Shown in pieces: positions 1 through 9,058 of a stretch of DNA of 64,000 bases. The stretch's first letter is position 1, and every line of letters begins with the position of its first letter. The translations under genes and the position numbers were made by a program. Below the pieces are notes generated by a model, which was given only the letters and a program-made list of their open reading frames with translations, was not told where the DNA came from and searched no databases. Source of the DNA: DASZVB01 sp036272055. GTDB taxonomy: Bacteria; Myxococcota_A; Polyangia; Polyangiales; Polyangiaceae. The stretch spans positions 1-64,000 of the forward strand of contig DATAZL010000005.1 in NCBI GenBank assembly GCA_036272055.1, given 5' to 3'.

Positions 1-1
1 C

Positions 2-142
2 CGAACCCACGAAGCCGCCACACGCTCCATCGCCGACTACGTCGAGACCTTCTACAACATCGAGAGACGGCACTCGTTCCTCGACTACCTCAACCCCATC
101 GAGTTCGAATTGCGATCCGCGACGGCGCGGGTTGCGGCATAA
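2..142 (+). CDS. IS3-family transposase OrfB, C-terminal fragment
   Basis: Forty-six codons in frame 2 end at the TAA at 140-142. The reading contains YVETFYNIERRHSFLDYLNP, which matches the end of the rve integrase domain of IS3-family OrfB (consensus F-Y-N-x-x-R-R-H-S-x-L-x-Y-x-x-P). The DDE catalytic triad lies upstream of the window. The product would catalyse IS transposition in the cytoplasm. Only the tail is visible, so whether the element is active cannot be judged. Confidence 0.85.
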   Translation, partial: RTHEAATRSIADYVETFYNIERRHSFLDYLNPIEFELRSATARVAA

Positions 143-148
143 TCACGA

Positions 149-173
149 TGTCCACGGGATCGGGGGAGCTTCA
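149..173 (+). repeat. Terminal inverted repeat (right) of the IS3-family element
   Basis: The 25-bp segment starts TGTCCACGGGATCGGGGGAG, seven bases after the transposase stop, the usual place for an IS3-family right inverted repeat. The boundary at 173 is inferred, because the partner repeat and the target duplication lie outside the window. Confidence 0.6.
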
Positions 174-445
174 CCTGCAACGCTAGAGCAGCAAACTTTA
201 CTCGCGCGACTTTGAGAGGCGCCTTCATGGGCAGCGCGAACTACGACGGCGCCCACTTCACGGGCGCGGATCTCACGGATGCCGACGTTGGACTTGCGAG
301 CTTCAAGGGCGCGATCCTGCGTGGCGCGAAGTTGCACGGTGCAATCGATCTGGCGGACGCCGACTTGAAAGGCGCAATCGCCGACGATACGACGCAATGG
401 CCCGACGGATTCGATCCTGCGGCGCGCGGCGTCCTGTTCAGGTAA
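174..445 (+). pseudogene. Pentapeptide-repeat protein, 5' truncated by the IS element
   Basis: Immediately after the IS end, one frame reads about 90 codons of A(D/N)LxxA-type pentapeptide repeats (for example FTGADLTDADV and LHGAIDLADADLKGA) and closes with TTQWPDGFDP, a common ending for such proteins. These proteins fold as a right-handed quadrilateral beta helix; known members mimic DNA or act in immunity, but no function can be assigned here. There is no initiator upstream before the IS boundary. The TTG at 212 could give a 77-residue product, but repeat sequence extends upstream of it, so truncation is the better explanation. Confidence 0.7.
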
Positions 446-453
446 ACCCCATC

Positions 454-1110
454 TTGAGTGATCGCCGGTCCCCATGCCCCTGTTGCGGCTTTCTCACGAT
501 GCACAACGCGGACCGTGGATCGTACGAGCTATGTCCCGTCTGCCATTGGGAAGATGATGGCGTTCAGTTTACCGATCCGGATTACTCGGGCGGGGCAAAC
601 CCTGGGACTCTACGAGAGGCTCGGAAAAGTTTTCGGAACTTCGGCGCTTGCTCAAAAGAGTCAATTGGGCACGTGCGCCCTCCGTCACCCCAAGAGCAGC
701 CGCACCCACGGATCGATGCCTTCGTGTTCTCCGACTCGCTCGCGCCGATCAATTCCGTCACCCGAGTCGTCACGATACCGCAGTCGACCGCGACGAAGGA
801 TGAACTCATTTCGCTCCTCAAGAGGGCGCTCGATGCACCGGACTATGTCGGTGCAAACTGGGATGCGATGGATGAAATGCTTCGTGACCTCAGCTGGCTC
901 GCAGAACGCTCGATCGTCATCAAGCACGATGGTGTGCCGCGGATGCCAGTTGACGTTCTAGGCGTGTACCTCGACGTCCTGGCGACGGCGGCGCACAGCT
1001 GGCGCACCGGTGGTCAGCGCGAGCTTCTCGTGACCTTCCCGGAATCCGCATGGACGGAGCTCCAGAGCATCGCACAGAGCTCGGCACCCAGAACGTCAGC
1101 TCCTAAGTAG
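454..1110 (+). CDS. CPCC-type cysteine-rich protein fused to a barstar-like domain
   Basis: A predicted protein of 218 residues. The N-terminal third carries CPCCGFLTM followed by YELCPVCHWEDD, the paired CxCC/CxxC signature of the CPCC cysteine-rich family, likely a small zinc-binding module. The C-terminal half contains LLKRALDAPDYVGANWDAMD, followed by a Leu-rich helix, which resembles barstar (the inhibitor of the RNase barnase), where a Asn-Trp-Asp-Ala/Leu motif follows the first helices. The TTG at 454 is preferred because the CPCC motif follows within ten residues and upstream codons overlap the pentapeptide gene; an ATG at 397 is the alternative. Its position beside an RHS toxin suggests an orphan immunity role. 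The fusion is seen directly; the function is inferred. Confidence 0.65.
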   Translation: MSDRRSPCPCCGFLTMHNADRGSYELCPVCHWEDDGVQFTDPDYSGGANPGTLREARKSFRNFGACSKESIGHVRPPSPQEQPHPRIDAFVFSDSLAPINSVTRVVTIPQSTATKDELISLLKRALDAPDYVGANWDAMDEMLRDLSWLAERSIVIKHDGVPRMPVDVLGVYLDVLATAAHSWRTGGQRELLVTFPESAWTELQSIAQSSAPRTSAPK

Positions 1111-1219
1111 ACGCTCATCATCCTTCGCGACACATCGTCACGTTCCCGAAACGTACGCGAGCCTCGATGAAATGCTCAGCGACGTGACTGTTGCTCGCGA
1201 GTAGTGTGCGTCTCATCGC
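1111..1219 (+). other. Short intergenic stretch with a possible second barstar scrap
   Basis: After the CPCC-barstar stop, a frame ending at the TAG at 1202-1204 reads TYASLDEMLSDVTVARE, faintly like the barstar region 250 bp upstream (DAMDEMLRDLSWL). It has no start codon and is too short to call a gene. Confidence 0.3.
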
Positions 1220-1912
1220 ATGAGTCGTCACTACTGGGTCCTCGCGTTCGCTTTCTTCGGTTGCTCATCCAATTCGAAATCGCCAGAGCCTCCGGCGGGC
1301 GGCTGCGTCAGCAACGCGGGAATGGTCTGCGCGACCGAGCTCCAGGCGTTTCCCTTCGTGAAATTCGCGGCGGCTGGGACGGATTTCTGTCTCGGTGGTC
1401 CGGGCTCGACCTGTTACTCCTCCGTGCCGCCGGACGGAGCGTCGACGCGGAAGATGAGCCAGACCTCGCCCGGAAGCCTGTGCCTCTCCGGAAAGGTGGC
1501 AGCGGGCGGATTTGCTCTGCTTGCGCTGGTGCTCGCCGACAAGAGCGACGACGGGAGAAAGATCCTGCACGCCTTCGACGCCGCAGCCCGCGGCATCACT
1601 CAGGTGACGCTCACCATCGATTCACCGCCGAGCCAGGGCGCGACGCTGCTCGCGCACTCCGTCGTGAAGACGTCCTGTCCATCAGGTCCCCAGGACTGCT
1701 TTTTTCCGCCGGATTTCAAATTCAACGACATAAGCCAAGCCAGCACGGTGACGGCGCCGCTGAACGCCTTCGTTTCGGCAGATGACGCGACCATGTCTCT
1801 CGACGCTGGCGCCATCAACGACATCCTCGTTCGCGTGGGCCCCGGCGACTACGACTTCTGCGTACACGATTTTGCTCTACTCGACGCGCAAGGCGAGCCC
1901 GTGACGCCCTGA
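1220..1912 (+). CDS. Predicted lipoprotein of unknown function
   Basis: A 230-residue protein with a short hydrophobic signal and a lipobox-like AFAFFGC ending at Cys-15, so probably Sec-exported and lipid-anchored. The mature part has paired cysteines (GGC...GMVC, DFCLGG...STC, CPSGPQDCF) and Gly/Ser-rich strands, typical of small beta-rich secreted myxobacterial proteins. I do not recognise a family. It lies 49 bp upstream of the SpvB/RHS gene in the same direction and could be co-transcribed with it, but the spacing does not prove an operon. Confidence 0.65.
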   Translation: MSRHYWVLAFAFFGCSSNSKSPEPPAGGCVSNAGMVCATELQAFPFVKFAAAGTDFCLGGPGSTCYSSVPPDGASTRKMSQTSPGSLCLSGKVAAGGFALLALVLADKSDDGRKILHAFDAAARGITQVTLTIDSPPSQGATLLAHSVVKTSCPSGPQDCFFPPDFKFNDISQASTVTAPLNAFVSADDATMSLDAGAINDILVRVGPGDYDFCVHDFALLDAQGEPVTP

Positions 1913-1961
1913 CTGCGCGGAAATCACGCAACTCGCCCGCGGCCCGCCCGATCCGCGAATC

Positions 1962-4900
1962 GTGGCCCCAGTCTCTCGTCTCCTTCTCGTCGCCCTCGCC
2001 TTCCTCCTCGTCGTTCGCACGGCCGCGGCCGATTCCGTCAATGCGACGCGCGTCAGTCTGCCGAAGGGCCCAGGGTCCATCGAGGGACTCGCTTCTGCCG
2101 ACTTCGCGCCGTCGCTGGCGTCAGGGTCGTCGAGTTACGGCATTCCGATTGCCGTTCCGCCGGCCTCTGCCGGGTTCGGGCCGGCGCTGTCGTTGGCGTA
2201 CGACTCGGGAGCGGGCCTCACCGAGGTAGGCATCGGGTGGCGTGTCGCCGGCGCCGCGAAGATACGGCGGCGCGTCGAGGATGGGCTGCCGCGGTTCGAT
2301 TCGACGGACACCTTCGAGGTGGTCGGCGCGGGCATTCCCTGTGAGCTCCTCGAAGTGTCGCCGGGCGTGCTGCGGCCGCGTTACGAGGACGGATCCTTCA
2401 TTCGAGTGACGCGCGACGATGACGGGCGACACTGGGAGGTTCGCACGAAGAGCGGCGTCACCTACGAGCTCGGTGGCGACGGATACGAAGAAGCGGAAGG
2501 GACGAAGACGGCGGCCTATCTGTTGCGACAACAGATGGACCGGCACGGTCACCGGGTCACGTATTCGTGGGACACGTCGGAGGGGCACGCGCTCCTCACT
2601 CACGTCGTGTGGAACGACTTCGACGAGGCAGCGCGGAATGAAGTGCTGTTCGACTATGAGACGCGCCCGGATGTGCATCGCGGTTTCGCGACGGGGATCC
2701 TCGAAGCGGTCACGCGACGGCTCGCGGTGGTGACGGTGCAGCACGGCGGCAAGCTCGTACGCCGTCTCGATCTCGCTTACGGAAAAGGCACTCACCCGGC
2801 CCTGAGCACCGTCACGCTCGTCGGGAGTGACGGCAAGACGTCGCTGCCGGCGGCGCGCTTTGCATATACCGAGGCGAAGCTCTCCGCGGGACAGCTCGTC
2901 ACGATGACGAACACTCCGGGGCGCTCCCCGGCGTCTCCCGATACGGCGCTCGCCGACCTCGACGGCGATGGCTTGCCGGATTTTCTCGTTGCGCAAGCCG
3001 GCCAGTATCGCTCCTACATCAATCATGACGGCACGCGTTGGCTCGCCGCTGATGATTGGCCCGCTGGCGCTTCGCCGTCGGTGTCGCTCGGCAGCGTGGG
3101 CGTGCAGCTCGCGGATCTCGACGCCGATGGCGCGCCGGATCTCGTCGTGAAGAGCGGGGCGGACAGCCTCCGTTACTTCCCTCGCCCGGCGCGGACGCGC
3201 TTCGACGCGCCGGTGACGATGGCGACGGTGCCGACCTTCAGCTTCGAGGATCCCGACGTGCGCCTCGCAGATATGGACGGCGATCGGCGCACCGACGCCA
3301 TCGTGACGACATCGGCGGGCATCGCAATCGGCTACAACGAGTCCGGCACGGACTTCACGGAGCCCGCGCTCGTCGGCCAGGTCGACGCTGCGCAGCCGCT
3401 GCGATTCTCGGACGGACACACGGAGCTCTGCGACGTCAACGGCGATCGCGTCCAGGACTTCTGCTATCTGCGCTCTGGCGGGCTGACGTACTGGCTCGGT
3501 CGCGGACGCGGCCGCTTCGAGTCCGGAGTGGAAGCGACGGGCGTACCCGCGTTCGACGTATCGGCACCTTACCGACTCGACGATCTGAACGGTGATGGAT
3601 GGGTCGACCTGGTTCGCGTCGATGTGAATCGCGTGTCGTACGCACTCGCGACGGCGGAAGGCGCGTTCGGCGCCGTGCAGACCATCGACGACACACCGAC
3701 GAAGAACCCGACCACATCGGTGCAGTTCGCCGACATGAACGGCTCGGGCACCGTGGACATCGTCTGGATCGACGTCACCGGAACCGACACGACGTCGTGG
3801 AAGTACCTCGAGCTCTTCCCCGACGGGCGCGCCGGGCTCTTACACCGCATCGACAACGGCCTCGGCAAGGTGCAGACGATCGACTACGAACCCGCGTCGC
3901 TGCACGCCGCACGTGCTCGCGACGCGAAGAAGCCGTGGACGACGCGCCTGAACGTCGCGATGCCGATCATCCGTCGCGTCACCGTGGATTCGTCACTGGG
4001 CGATCCGGCGCGCGTCGTCGAATACACGTATCGCGACGGAACCTATGACGCCTCCGAGCGCACCTTCGCCGCCTTCGGAGGCGGGACGGAGAACGACCTG
4101 GGCGACGATTCGACACCGACCCTCGTCACGACCTCGACGTTCGACACCGGACTCGTCACGCGCGAGCTACGCGGCGCCGCACTGACACGCGAGCTCACCA
4201 CGGAAGCGGGCAGCGTCTTCACGCGCACCACGACGACCTACGACACGAAGCAGCTCGACCAGGCCGCCGACGGTCGCAGCGTCGAGTACGGATACCCCAC
4301 CTCCGAGCTCGTGGAGCACGTCGAGGGCCATCCAGACGCCGCCCAGCAGACGCTGACCGAGTTCGTCGAGGACGGCTACGGCAACGTCACCGAGGAGCGT
4401 CACTGGGGACTCATCGCCGGAAGTGACTACCTCACTGGCCACGACGAGGCCATCGTGCACCGTTCGTTCATCAACGACGCGGACGACTGGCTCCTGGGCG
4501 TGCTCGCGACGGAGGAGCTCACCGACGCAACGGGCGACCGCGTCTCGATGACCCGAAAATACTACGACGGCGATGCGTTCGTCGGATTGCCGCTCGCACA
4601 AGCGACGCGCGGCGATCTGAGCCGCGAAGAGGCGTGGCTCGGACCCGCACGCGAAGCCTTCGAGCTGGTCGCCGGCACGAAGTACAACGCCGATGGGCAA
4701 CCCGTCGAGACGAAGGACGCCCTCGGTGGCGGCCACGTCTTCGAGTGGGCCTCCGATCACACCGCGATCCGTGCCGAGCACGTGAAGCTCGAGCACGGCA
4801 AAGAGCTCGTCGAGACCGCGGACGTGGACGGTGCGTTCGGAACTCTGCTCACAGCGCGCGAGTACAATGGACAGGAGACGCGCTACGCCTACGATGTATT

Positions 4901-7900
4901 CGGTAGATTGACGGCGGTGATCCGTCCCGGCGACAGCGACGACTCGCCGACGACCACGTACGCTTACGGAGCCCAGGCTCCTCTCTCACGCGTGATAACC
5001 GATGCGCGCGTCGTCGCCGGGCAGCCGGCGATGGAACACAGCGAGACCCTCTTCGACGGGCTCGGGCGTTCGCGCGGCACGCTCACTCAAGACGGCGCGC
5101 GCTGGGTGCTCGCTGGCGTTTCGCTCTTCGACGCACGTGGCAAGTCGCGGCGCACGTTGCTTCCGCGCTGGGTCGACGCGAACGCGCACGAAGCGCCGCC
5201 CATCCTGGAAGACGCGCCGGGCGGCACGGACAGCATTCAGGATGCGGCGGGCCGCGAGCTCCAGACGCGCTCGCCATCGGGAATCGTGTCGCGCACCGAG
5301 TACTGGCCGTTCGAGTCGCGTCACTGGGATGGGGGCCAGAGTGATGCTGGTGCGACTTATGAACACACTCCCACAGTGCAACGCCAAGACGGCGTGGGTC
5401 GCACAATTTCTCACACCCAAACGCTCAGCGGCGCTGAGCTGTCGGCGAGATATACCTACGACGCCGCCGGCCATCTGCTGACTCGCAGCGACCCCGAAGG
5501 CGCGCGCGCGTCGTATGCCTACGACGGACGTGGACGGCGCACGAAGGTCGTCGATCCGGATCTCGGCGAGCACGAGCTCGTCTACGACGCGACGTCGAAC
5601 CTCGTCGCGCACACCTACCCCGACGGCAAGACGACGCGGTTCACTTTCGACCTCGCCGGTCGCTCCCTCACCGAGGACCACGATGGCGACGGCACGCCCG
5701 AAGTGACGCGCACCTGGGACGCTTACCCCGATGACGTCACCGACGTGCTCGCCCGTGGCAAGCTCGTCCGCGTCACCGGGCCGAGCGGCGAGACACGCCA
5801 CGAATACGACGATCGTGGGCGCACCCGCAAAACGACTCTAGTCATCGACGGCAAGACGTACGCCGTCGGCAGTGAATTCGACGATCAGGAACGCGAATCG
5901 CGTCACGTCTATCCCGACGGCTCGTCCATCGAGCTACACCGCAACGCGCGCGGACAGCTCGCCGCGTATGGTAGCGCGCTTTCCATCGACTACGGCGGCG
6001 ACGGCTTCGAGACGCAGCGCCATTTCAACACCGGGGTGAAAATCACGAGCGGCTACGACGACGATCGCCGGCGCACCGATCTGCTCGTCGAAGCCCCCGA
6101 CGGCGCGAGGCTCGAGTCACTCCACTGGACGTATGACTCCGCGAGCAACCTCACCGCCGTCGAAGATCGGCACACCGGAGAACGCTCCGAATCGTACGAC
6201 TACGACAATCTGTATCGTCTCACCGGCGTCAAGGCGGCATGGGGTCACGAGTCGTGGACGTTCTCGCCGAGCGGCAGCCTTCTTGCACGTGCGAGCTCCG
6301 TGAAAGGCCAGGCCATCGGGACCGTCGCGTACGGGGCACGGCCGCACGCGCCAACCAGCGTCGACGACCGCAAAATCGTCTACGATGCGCGCGGGCGGAT
6401 GACGAGCGACGGGGAACGAACGAACACCTGGAACGACGCCGACGAGCTCGTCTCCGTAGCAAAGAGCGACGGCTCGTCGGAAGAGAACACCTACGACGGC
6501 GACGGTACCCGTCGAATCCGCGTCGAGCACACCGCCTCGGGCACGGACAGCACGACCCATTTCATCGACGCCTGGAGCGACGTGAAAGACGGACAGCTCG
6601 TCCGCTACATCGTCCACGGCGGCCAGCGCGTCGTGCGACTGGCAAGTGACGACAGCGCACGGAGTGCCGTCACGGCACAGCCGCGCGCCGCGACGGTGCG
6701 CGGCGAGCTATTCGTCATGTGGGTCGGCCTCGCCCTGCTCGTCGTGCTCGCGAAATTGCGACGTTTCCGCGGGGCGCTCGCGGTCATGGCAGCGACGGCG
6801 GGCGTCGCGCTCGGCGTCACCGCGTGCAACGGCGAACACGGCCTTCACACCGTCGCGGCCGCTTCGCCAGGCGACGGCGGTAGCACGGGCGCCTCCGTCC
6901 ACGGCGCCGTCGAGCAACTGACCGACGCCGACACCCTCCTCACGACCGATCTCCTCGGTTCCGTGCTCGGCGAGGCGACAGCATCCGGCAAACCGACTGG
7001 CCACTTCGCGGCATACCCCTTCGGCGCGACGCGCTTCGACACCTCGACCGAGACGCAAAAATACGCCGGCACGCCGCGCGACGGCTCCGTCGCGCTCGAC
7101 GCAATGGGCGCGCGCTACTACGCGCCAGATCTCGGCCTATGGACCAGCGGCGATCCACTCGCCGTCACCGGGCCTGAACATCTCGTCACGAGCGACTTCG
7201 CCGCGGCAAACCCGTACGCCTACGCCAAGGACAGCCCCCTACTCGCCGCCGACCACGACGGACACTTCTGGAACATCGCTGCCGGAGCTTTCGTCGGTGC
7301 GCTCGTCGGTGGAGCGCTCGAGGCAGGCCGCCAGTACGTCGAACACGGCAAGGTAGAAGACTGGGGTCGCGTCGGCGCAGCAGCCGTGGGCGGCGGTGTC
7401 TCCGGCGCGATCACCGCGGCAAATCCCGTAGTCGCGCTCGGCTCCATGATGGGAATGGGAGCCGTCAGCGGCGCAGCCGGCGGCGTGGCGACAAGGCTCG
7501 TCGAAAGCCACGGTCGCGACGCAGGAACGTTCAAAGAAGCCGCCTTCGACGCCGGAATGGGCGCGGCCACCGCAGGCATCCTCCACGGCGGAGCAAAACT
7601 AGTACGCGCATTGGCCACCGAAGCCCCCGGAGCGGCCCGCGCCGTCGCATCGAGGGTGGCAAGCGCTATCGAGGGGGGTGGCCGAGAGGGACTGGGCCTG
7701 CGGTTCAGCCAAACGACGGCAAGTTCTGCGTTCCACGCGGACGGGACCTTTGCCGGAAAGACTATCGGAGGACTCGCCGCAGAGCTGCGCGCCGGGGAGA
7801 TAACGGCTGGCGATGTGCCATTGAAATATGTGACGATAGGCGGGAACAATCTGATCGTGAACACGCGCTCATCGTTGTCGCTGATGCGCGCCGGGATACC

Positions 7901-8045
7901 ACAGAGCGAATGGACGCTGACGAACTCAACGGCAACGGATGCGGCCTCGATCGAGCAGCGCTTGTTGCGCAACGGGTTGGGTTCCGAAGGCACCACGACA
8001 CTTCGTATCACTGGGTTAGGCAAGAACGCGAGCGACCTGAAATAG
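1962..8045 (+). CDS. SpvB/TcdB-RHS polymorphic toxin with signal peptide
   Basis: 2027 residues with a GTG start. Residues 1-23 form a Sec signal peptide. Residues about 30-300 match an SpvB N-terminal domain (SYGIPIAVPPASAGFGPALS). Residues about 320-600 hold repeated calcium-type FG-GAP/VCBS motifs (DLDGDGLPDF, DLNGDGWVDL, DMNGSGTVDI), followed by a TcdB middle-like region (GLGKVQTIDYEPAS) and RHS YD-repeats over about 900-1500. A hydrophobic segment sits near 1583-1620. The RHS core (ALDAMGARYYAPDLGLWTSG, then NPYAYAKDSP) lies near 1710-1750. The last 120 residues are the variable toxic tip, with the blocks KTIGGLAAELRAGEIT and NTRSSLSLMRAG, which I cannot assign to a named nuclease family. 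RHS shells encapsulate and deliver C-terminal toxins. The adjacent small gene is its likely immunity protein. Confidence 0.9.
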   Translation: MAPVSRLLLVALAFLLVVRTAAADSVNATRVSLPKGPGSIEGLASADFAPSLASGSSSYGIPIAVPPASAGFGPALSLAYDSGAGLTEVGIGWRVAGAAKIRRRVEDGLPRFDSTDTFEVVGAGIPCELLEVSPGVLRPRYEDGSFIRVTRDDDGRHWEVRTKSGVTYELGGDGYEEAEGTKTAAYLLRQQMDRHGHRVTYSWDTSEGHALLTHVVWNDFDEAARNEVLFDYETRPDVHRGFATGILEAVTRRLAVVTVQHGGKLVRRLDLAYGKGTHPALSTVTLVGSDGKTSLPAARFAYTEAKLSAGQLVTMTNTPGRSPASPDTALADLDGDGLPDFLVAQAGQYRSYINHDGTRWLAADDWPAGASPSVSLGSVGVQLADLDADGAPDLVVKSGADSLRYFPRPARTRFDAPVTMATVPTFSFEDPDVRLADMDGDRRTDAIVTTSAGIAIGYNESGTDFTEPALVGQVDAAQPLRFSDGHTELCDVNGDRVQDFCYLRSGGLTYWLGRGRGRFESGVEATGVPAFDVSAPYRLDDLNGDGWVDLVRVDVNRVSYALATAEGAFGAVQTIDDTPTKNPTTSVQFADMNGSGTVDIVWIDVTGTDTTSWKYLELFPDGRAGLLHRIDNGLGKVQTIDYEPASLHAARARDAKKPWTTRLNVAMPIIRRVTVDSSLGDPARVVEYTYRDGTYDASERTFAAFGGGTENDLGDDSTPTLVTTSTFDTGLVTRELRGAALTRELTTEAGSVFTRTTTTYDTKQLDQAADGRSVEYGYPTSELVEHVEGHPDAAQQTLTEFVEDGYGNVTEERHWGLIAGSDYLTGHDEAIVHRSFINDADDWLLGVLATEELTDATGDRVSMTRKYYDGDAFVGLPLAQATRGDLSREEAWLGPAREAFELVAGTKYNADGQPVETKDALGGGHVFEWASDHTAIRAEHVKLEHGKELVETADVDGAFGTLLTAREYNGQETRYAYDVFGRLTAVIRPGDSDDSPTTTYAYGAQAPLSRVITDARVVAGQPAMEHSETLFDGLGRSRGTLTQDGARWVLAGVSLFDARGKSRRTLLPRWVDANAHEAPPILEDAPGGTDSIQDAAGRELQTRSPSGIVSRTEYWPFESRHWDGGQSDAGATYEHTPTVQRQDGVGRTISHTQTLSGAELSARYTYDAAGHLLTRSDPEGARASYAYDGRGRRTKVVDPDLGEHELVYDATSNLVAHTYPDGKTTRFTFDLAGRSLTEDHDGDGTPEVTRTWDAYPDDVTDVLARGKLVRVTGPSGETRHEYDDRGRTRKTTLVIDGKTYAVGSEFDDQERESRHVYPDGSSIELHRNARGQLAAYGSALSIDYGGDGFETQRHFNTGVKITSGYDDDRRRTDLLVEAPDGARLESLHWTYDSASNLTAVEDRHTGERSESYDYDNLYRLTGVKAAWGHESWTFSPSGSLLARASSVKGQAIGTVAYGARPHAPTSVDDRKIVYDARGRMTSDGERTNTWNDADELVSVAKSDGSSEENTYDGDGTRRIRVEHTASGTDSTTHFIDAWSDVKDGQLVRYIVHGGQRVVRLASDDSARSAVTAQPRAATVRGELFVMWVGLALLVVLAKLRRFRGALAVMAATAGVALGVTACNGEHGLHTVAAASPGDGGSTGASVHGAVEQLTDADTLLTTDLLGSVLGEATASGKPTGHFAAYPFGATRFDTSTETQKYAGTPRDGSVALDAMGARYYAPDLGLWTSGDPLAVTGPEHLVTSDFAAANPYAYAKDSPLLAADHDGHFWNIAAGAFVGALVGGALEAGRQYVEHGKVEDWGRVGAAAVGGGVSGAITAANPVVALGSMMGMGAVSGAAGGVATRLVESHGRDAGTFKEAAFDAGMGAATAGILHGGAKLVRALATEAPGAARAVASRVASAIEGGGREGLGLRFSQTTASSAFHADGTFAGKTIGGLAAELRAGEITAGDVPLKYVTIGGNNLIVNTRSSLSLMRAGIPQSEWTLTNSTATDAASIEQRLLRNGLGSEGTTTLRITGLGKNASDLK

Positions 8046-8056
8046 GAGCGACAGCC

Positions 8057-8440
8057 ATGATTCCCAACATACTTTGGACTCTACCGGTACCATCGACAGC
8101 ATTGCTCGATGCCGGTCCAGTTCTCGAGAAGCGACTCGGCCGAAAGCTCGGACTGTGTTTTTCGTACGAGGGGGAGGACGACGAACAAAAAACAGAAACA
8201 TTGGTCTTCGGAGGAGTAGAGGCCTTCAAATGTACGTACCATCGTGCAGGTGATGCCTCGATGCTCGAAGCCTACGATCGCCTCATTGACCGCGGATCGA
8301 CTTCGTGGCTCGAGGAAGTTCGGACGAACTTGAGAAAAAATGGTGGCGACGCCGACGGCCTAGCGCACCTCATGATCGGCTTCGATGACGGCCCAACATA
8401 CGAAGTCGTGTGCCGGTCGTTCGGTATCGATAAAAAATGA
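8057..8440 (+). CDS. Putative immunity protein for the SpvB/RHS toxin
   Basis: A 127-residue soluble, mildly acidic protein without a signal peptide. It begins 11 bp after the toxin stop with a good ribosome site (AGGAG at 8044-8048), so the two are almost certainly co-transcribed. Small cytoplasmic proteins directly after an RHS toxin are usually the cognate immunity factor that blocks the C-terminal toxic domain. I see no recognisable family motif; the assignment rests on position, size and translational coupling. Confidence 0.65.
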   Translation: MIPNILWTLPVPSTALLDAGPVLEKRLGRKLGLCFSYEGEDDEQKTETLVFGGVEAFKCTYHRAGDASMLEAYDRLIDRGSTSWLEEVRTNLRKNGGDADGLAHLMIGFDDGPTYEVVCRSFGIDKK

Positions 8441-8504
8441 AGGTACGGGAAGCTTCCGCGCGAGAAATCGCGCACGCAAGCCGGCTCTTCGAAGCCAGAT
8501 CCCA

Positions 8505-8736
8505 ATGAGAGAACTCTACGCAGACTTCAACCGACTTTGACGCCGACGGGACGCTCGCACTGACCTGCCTCGGTAGCGTCACTGCGATCGCAAAGCTGAG
8601 TGAGCCTCTGCAAGAATGCGAGGAGATCCTGTTCTCCGACGGTGAACTTCAGGCTGTCGGACGCGTGCACTTCCGGAGCGACGGTACCTGGGAAGCCGCT
8701 GCTGACCTACGCTTCGTGGACCCTGAAGTTCCCTGA
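8505..8736 (+). pseudogene. Frameshifted small immunity-like gene
   Basis: An ATG at 8505 opens MRELYADFNRL and then hits TGA at 8538. Dropping one T from the CTTT run at 8535-8538 restores a frame that continues DADGTLALTC...FSDGELQAVGRVHF... to the TGA at 8734, giving about 76 residues. This resembles a family of small soluble proteins that begin MRxLYxDFN and share a Leu-Thr-Cys/Ser core. The single-base change in a homopolymer could be a true mutation or a sequence error. The position just after a toxin-immunity pair suggests an orphan immunity gene. Confidence 0.6.
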
Positions 8737-8767
8737 GATGCGGCATGGCGAAACAGGCAGCAAGACA

Positions 8768-9058
8768 ATGAGCGAAGACCCACTAACGGACAGCGAACTG
8801 AAAGAAATCGAATCCCTGTGCAACGGTACCACTGGTGGCACGTGGGAATCATTCGTGGAGGGACGCAACAACGAGTGCGGTTCTGACTTCATTCGCACGA
8901 GCGGCGAGGACATCGAACTCAGCGGCGCAACGGTCGCAGACCAGGACTTCATCGCCAACGCGCGGCAAAGCGTTCCACGCCTCGTTGCCGAGGTACGCCG
9001 ACTTCGAGCACGGGTCGACGAACTGGAAACACTGCTGCACCAGCGCGAAGCGCCATGA
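8768..9058 (+). CDS. Small protein with DFIANAR motif and C-terminal coiled coil
   Basis: A 96-residue protein with an ATG at 8768. It reads CNGTTGGTWESF near the start, then DQDFIANARQSVPRLVAEV and a Leu/Arg-rich coiled coil to the end. This layout (T/P-G-x-W, then D-x-x-F-I-A-x-A-R, then LLxEVxRLR) is common in small proteins of bacterial and phage origin with no known function. It follows the broken immunity-like gene and may be part of the same immunity cassette. Confidence 0.6.
   Translation: MSEDPLTDSELKEIESLCNGTTGGTWESFVEGRNNECGSDFIRTSGEDIELSGATVADQDFIANARQSVPRLVAEVRRLRARVDELETLLHQREAP

Larger units (their letters stand above)
1..173 (+). mobile_element. Right end of an IS3-family insertion sequence
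   Basis: The window opens inside an insertion sequence. It shows the last codons of a DDE transposase and then a terminal inverted repeat at 149-173. The reverse complement of that repeat (TGAAGCTCCCCCGATC...) has the shape of IS3/IS407-group ends, which begin TGAAC/TGAAG, then a C-run, and finish GTGGACA. The left end lies outside the window. The element abuts a pentapeptide-repeat gene that has no start, so it probably inserted into that gene. Confidence 0.75.

Noticed and set aside
2121..3419. A 432-codon minus-strand open frame within the RHS gene
   Set aside because: Shadow of the SpvB/FG-GAP coding frame; Arg/Glu/His-biased composition and no homology.
7220..8023. A 267-codon minus-strand ORF opposite the RHS toxin tip
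   Set aside because: Pro/Ser/Ala-rich shadow. The plus frame carries the RHS core and has a coupled downstream gene.
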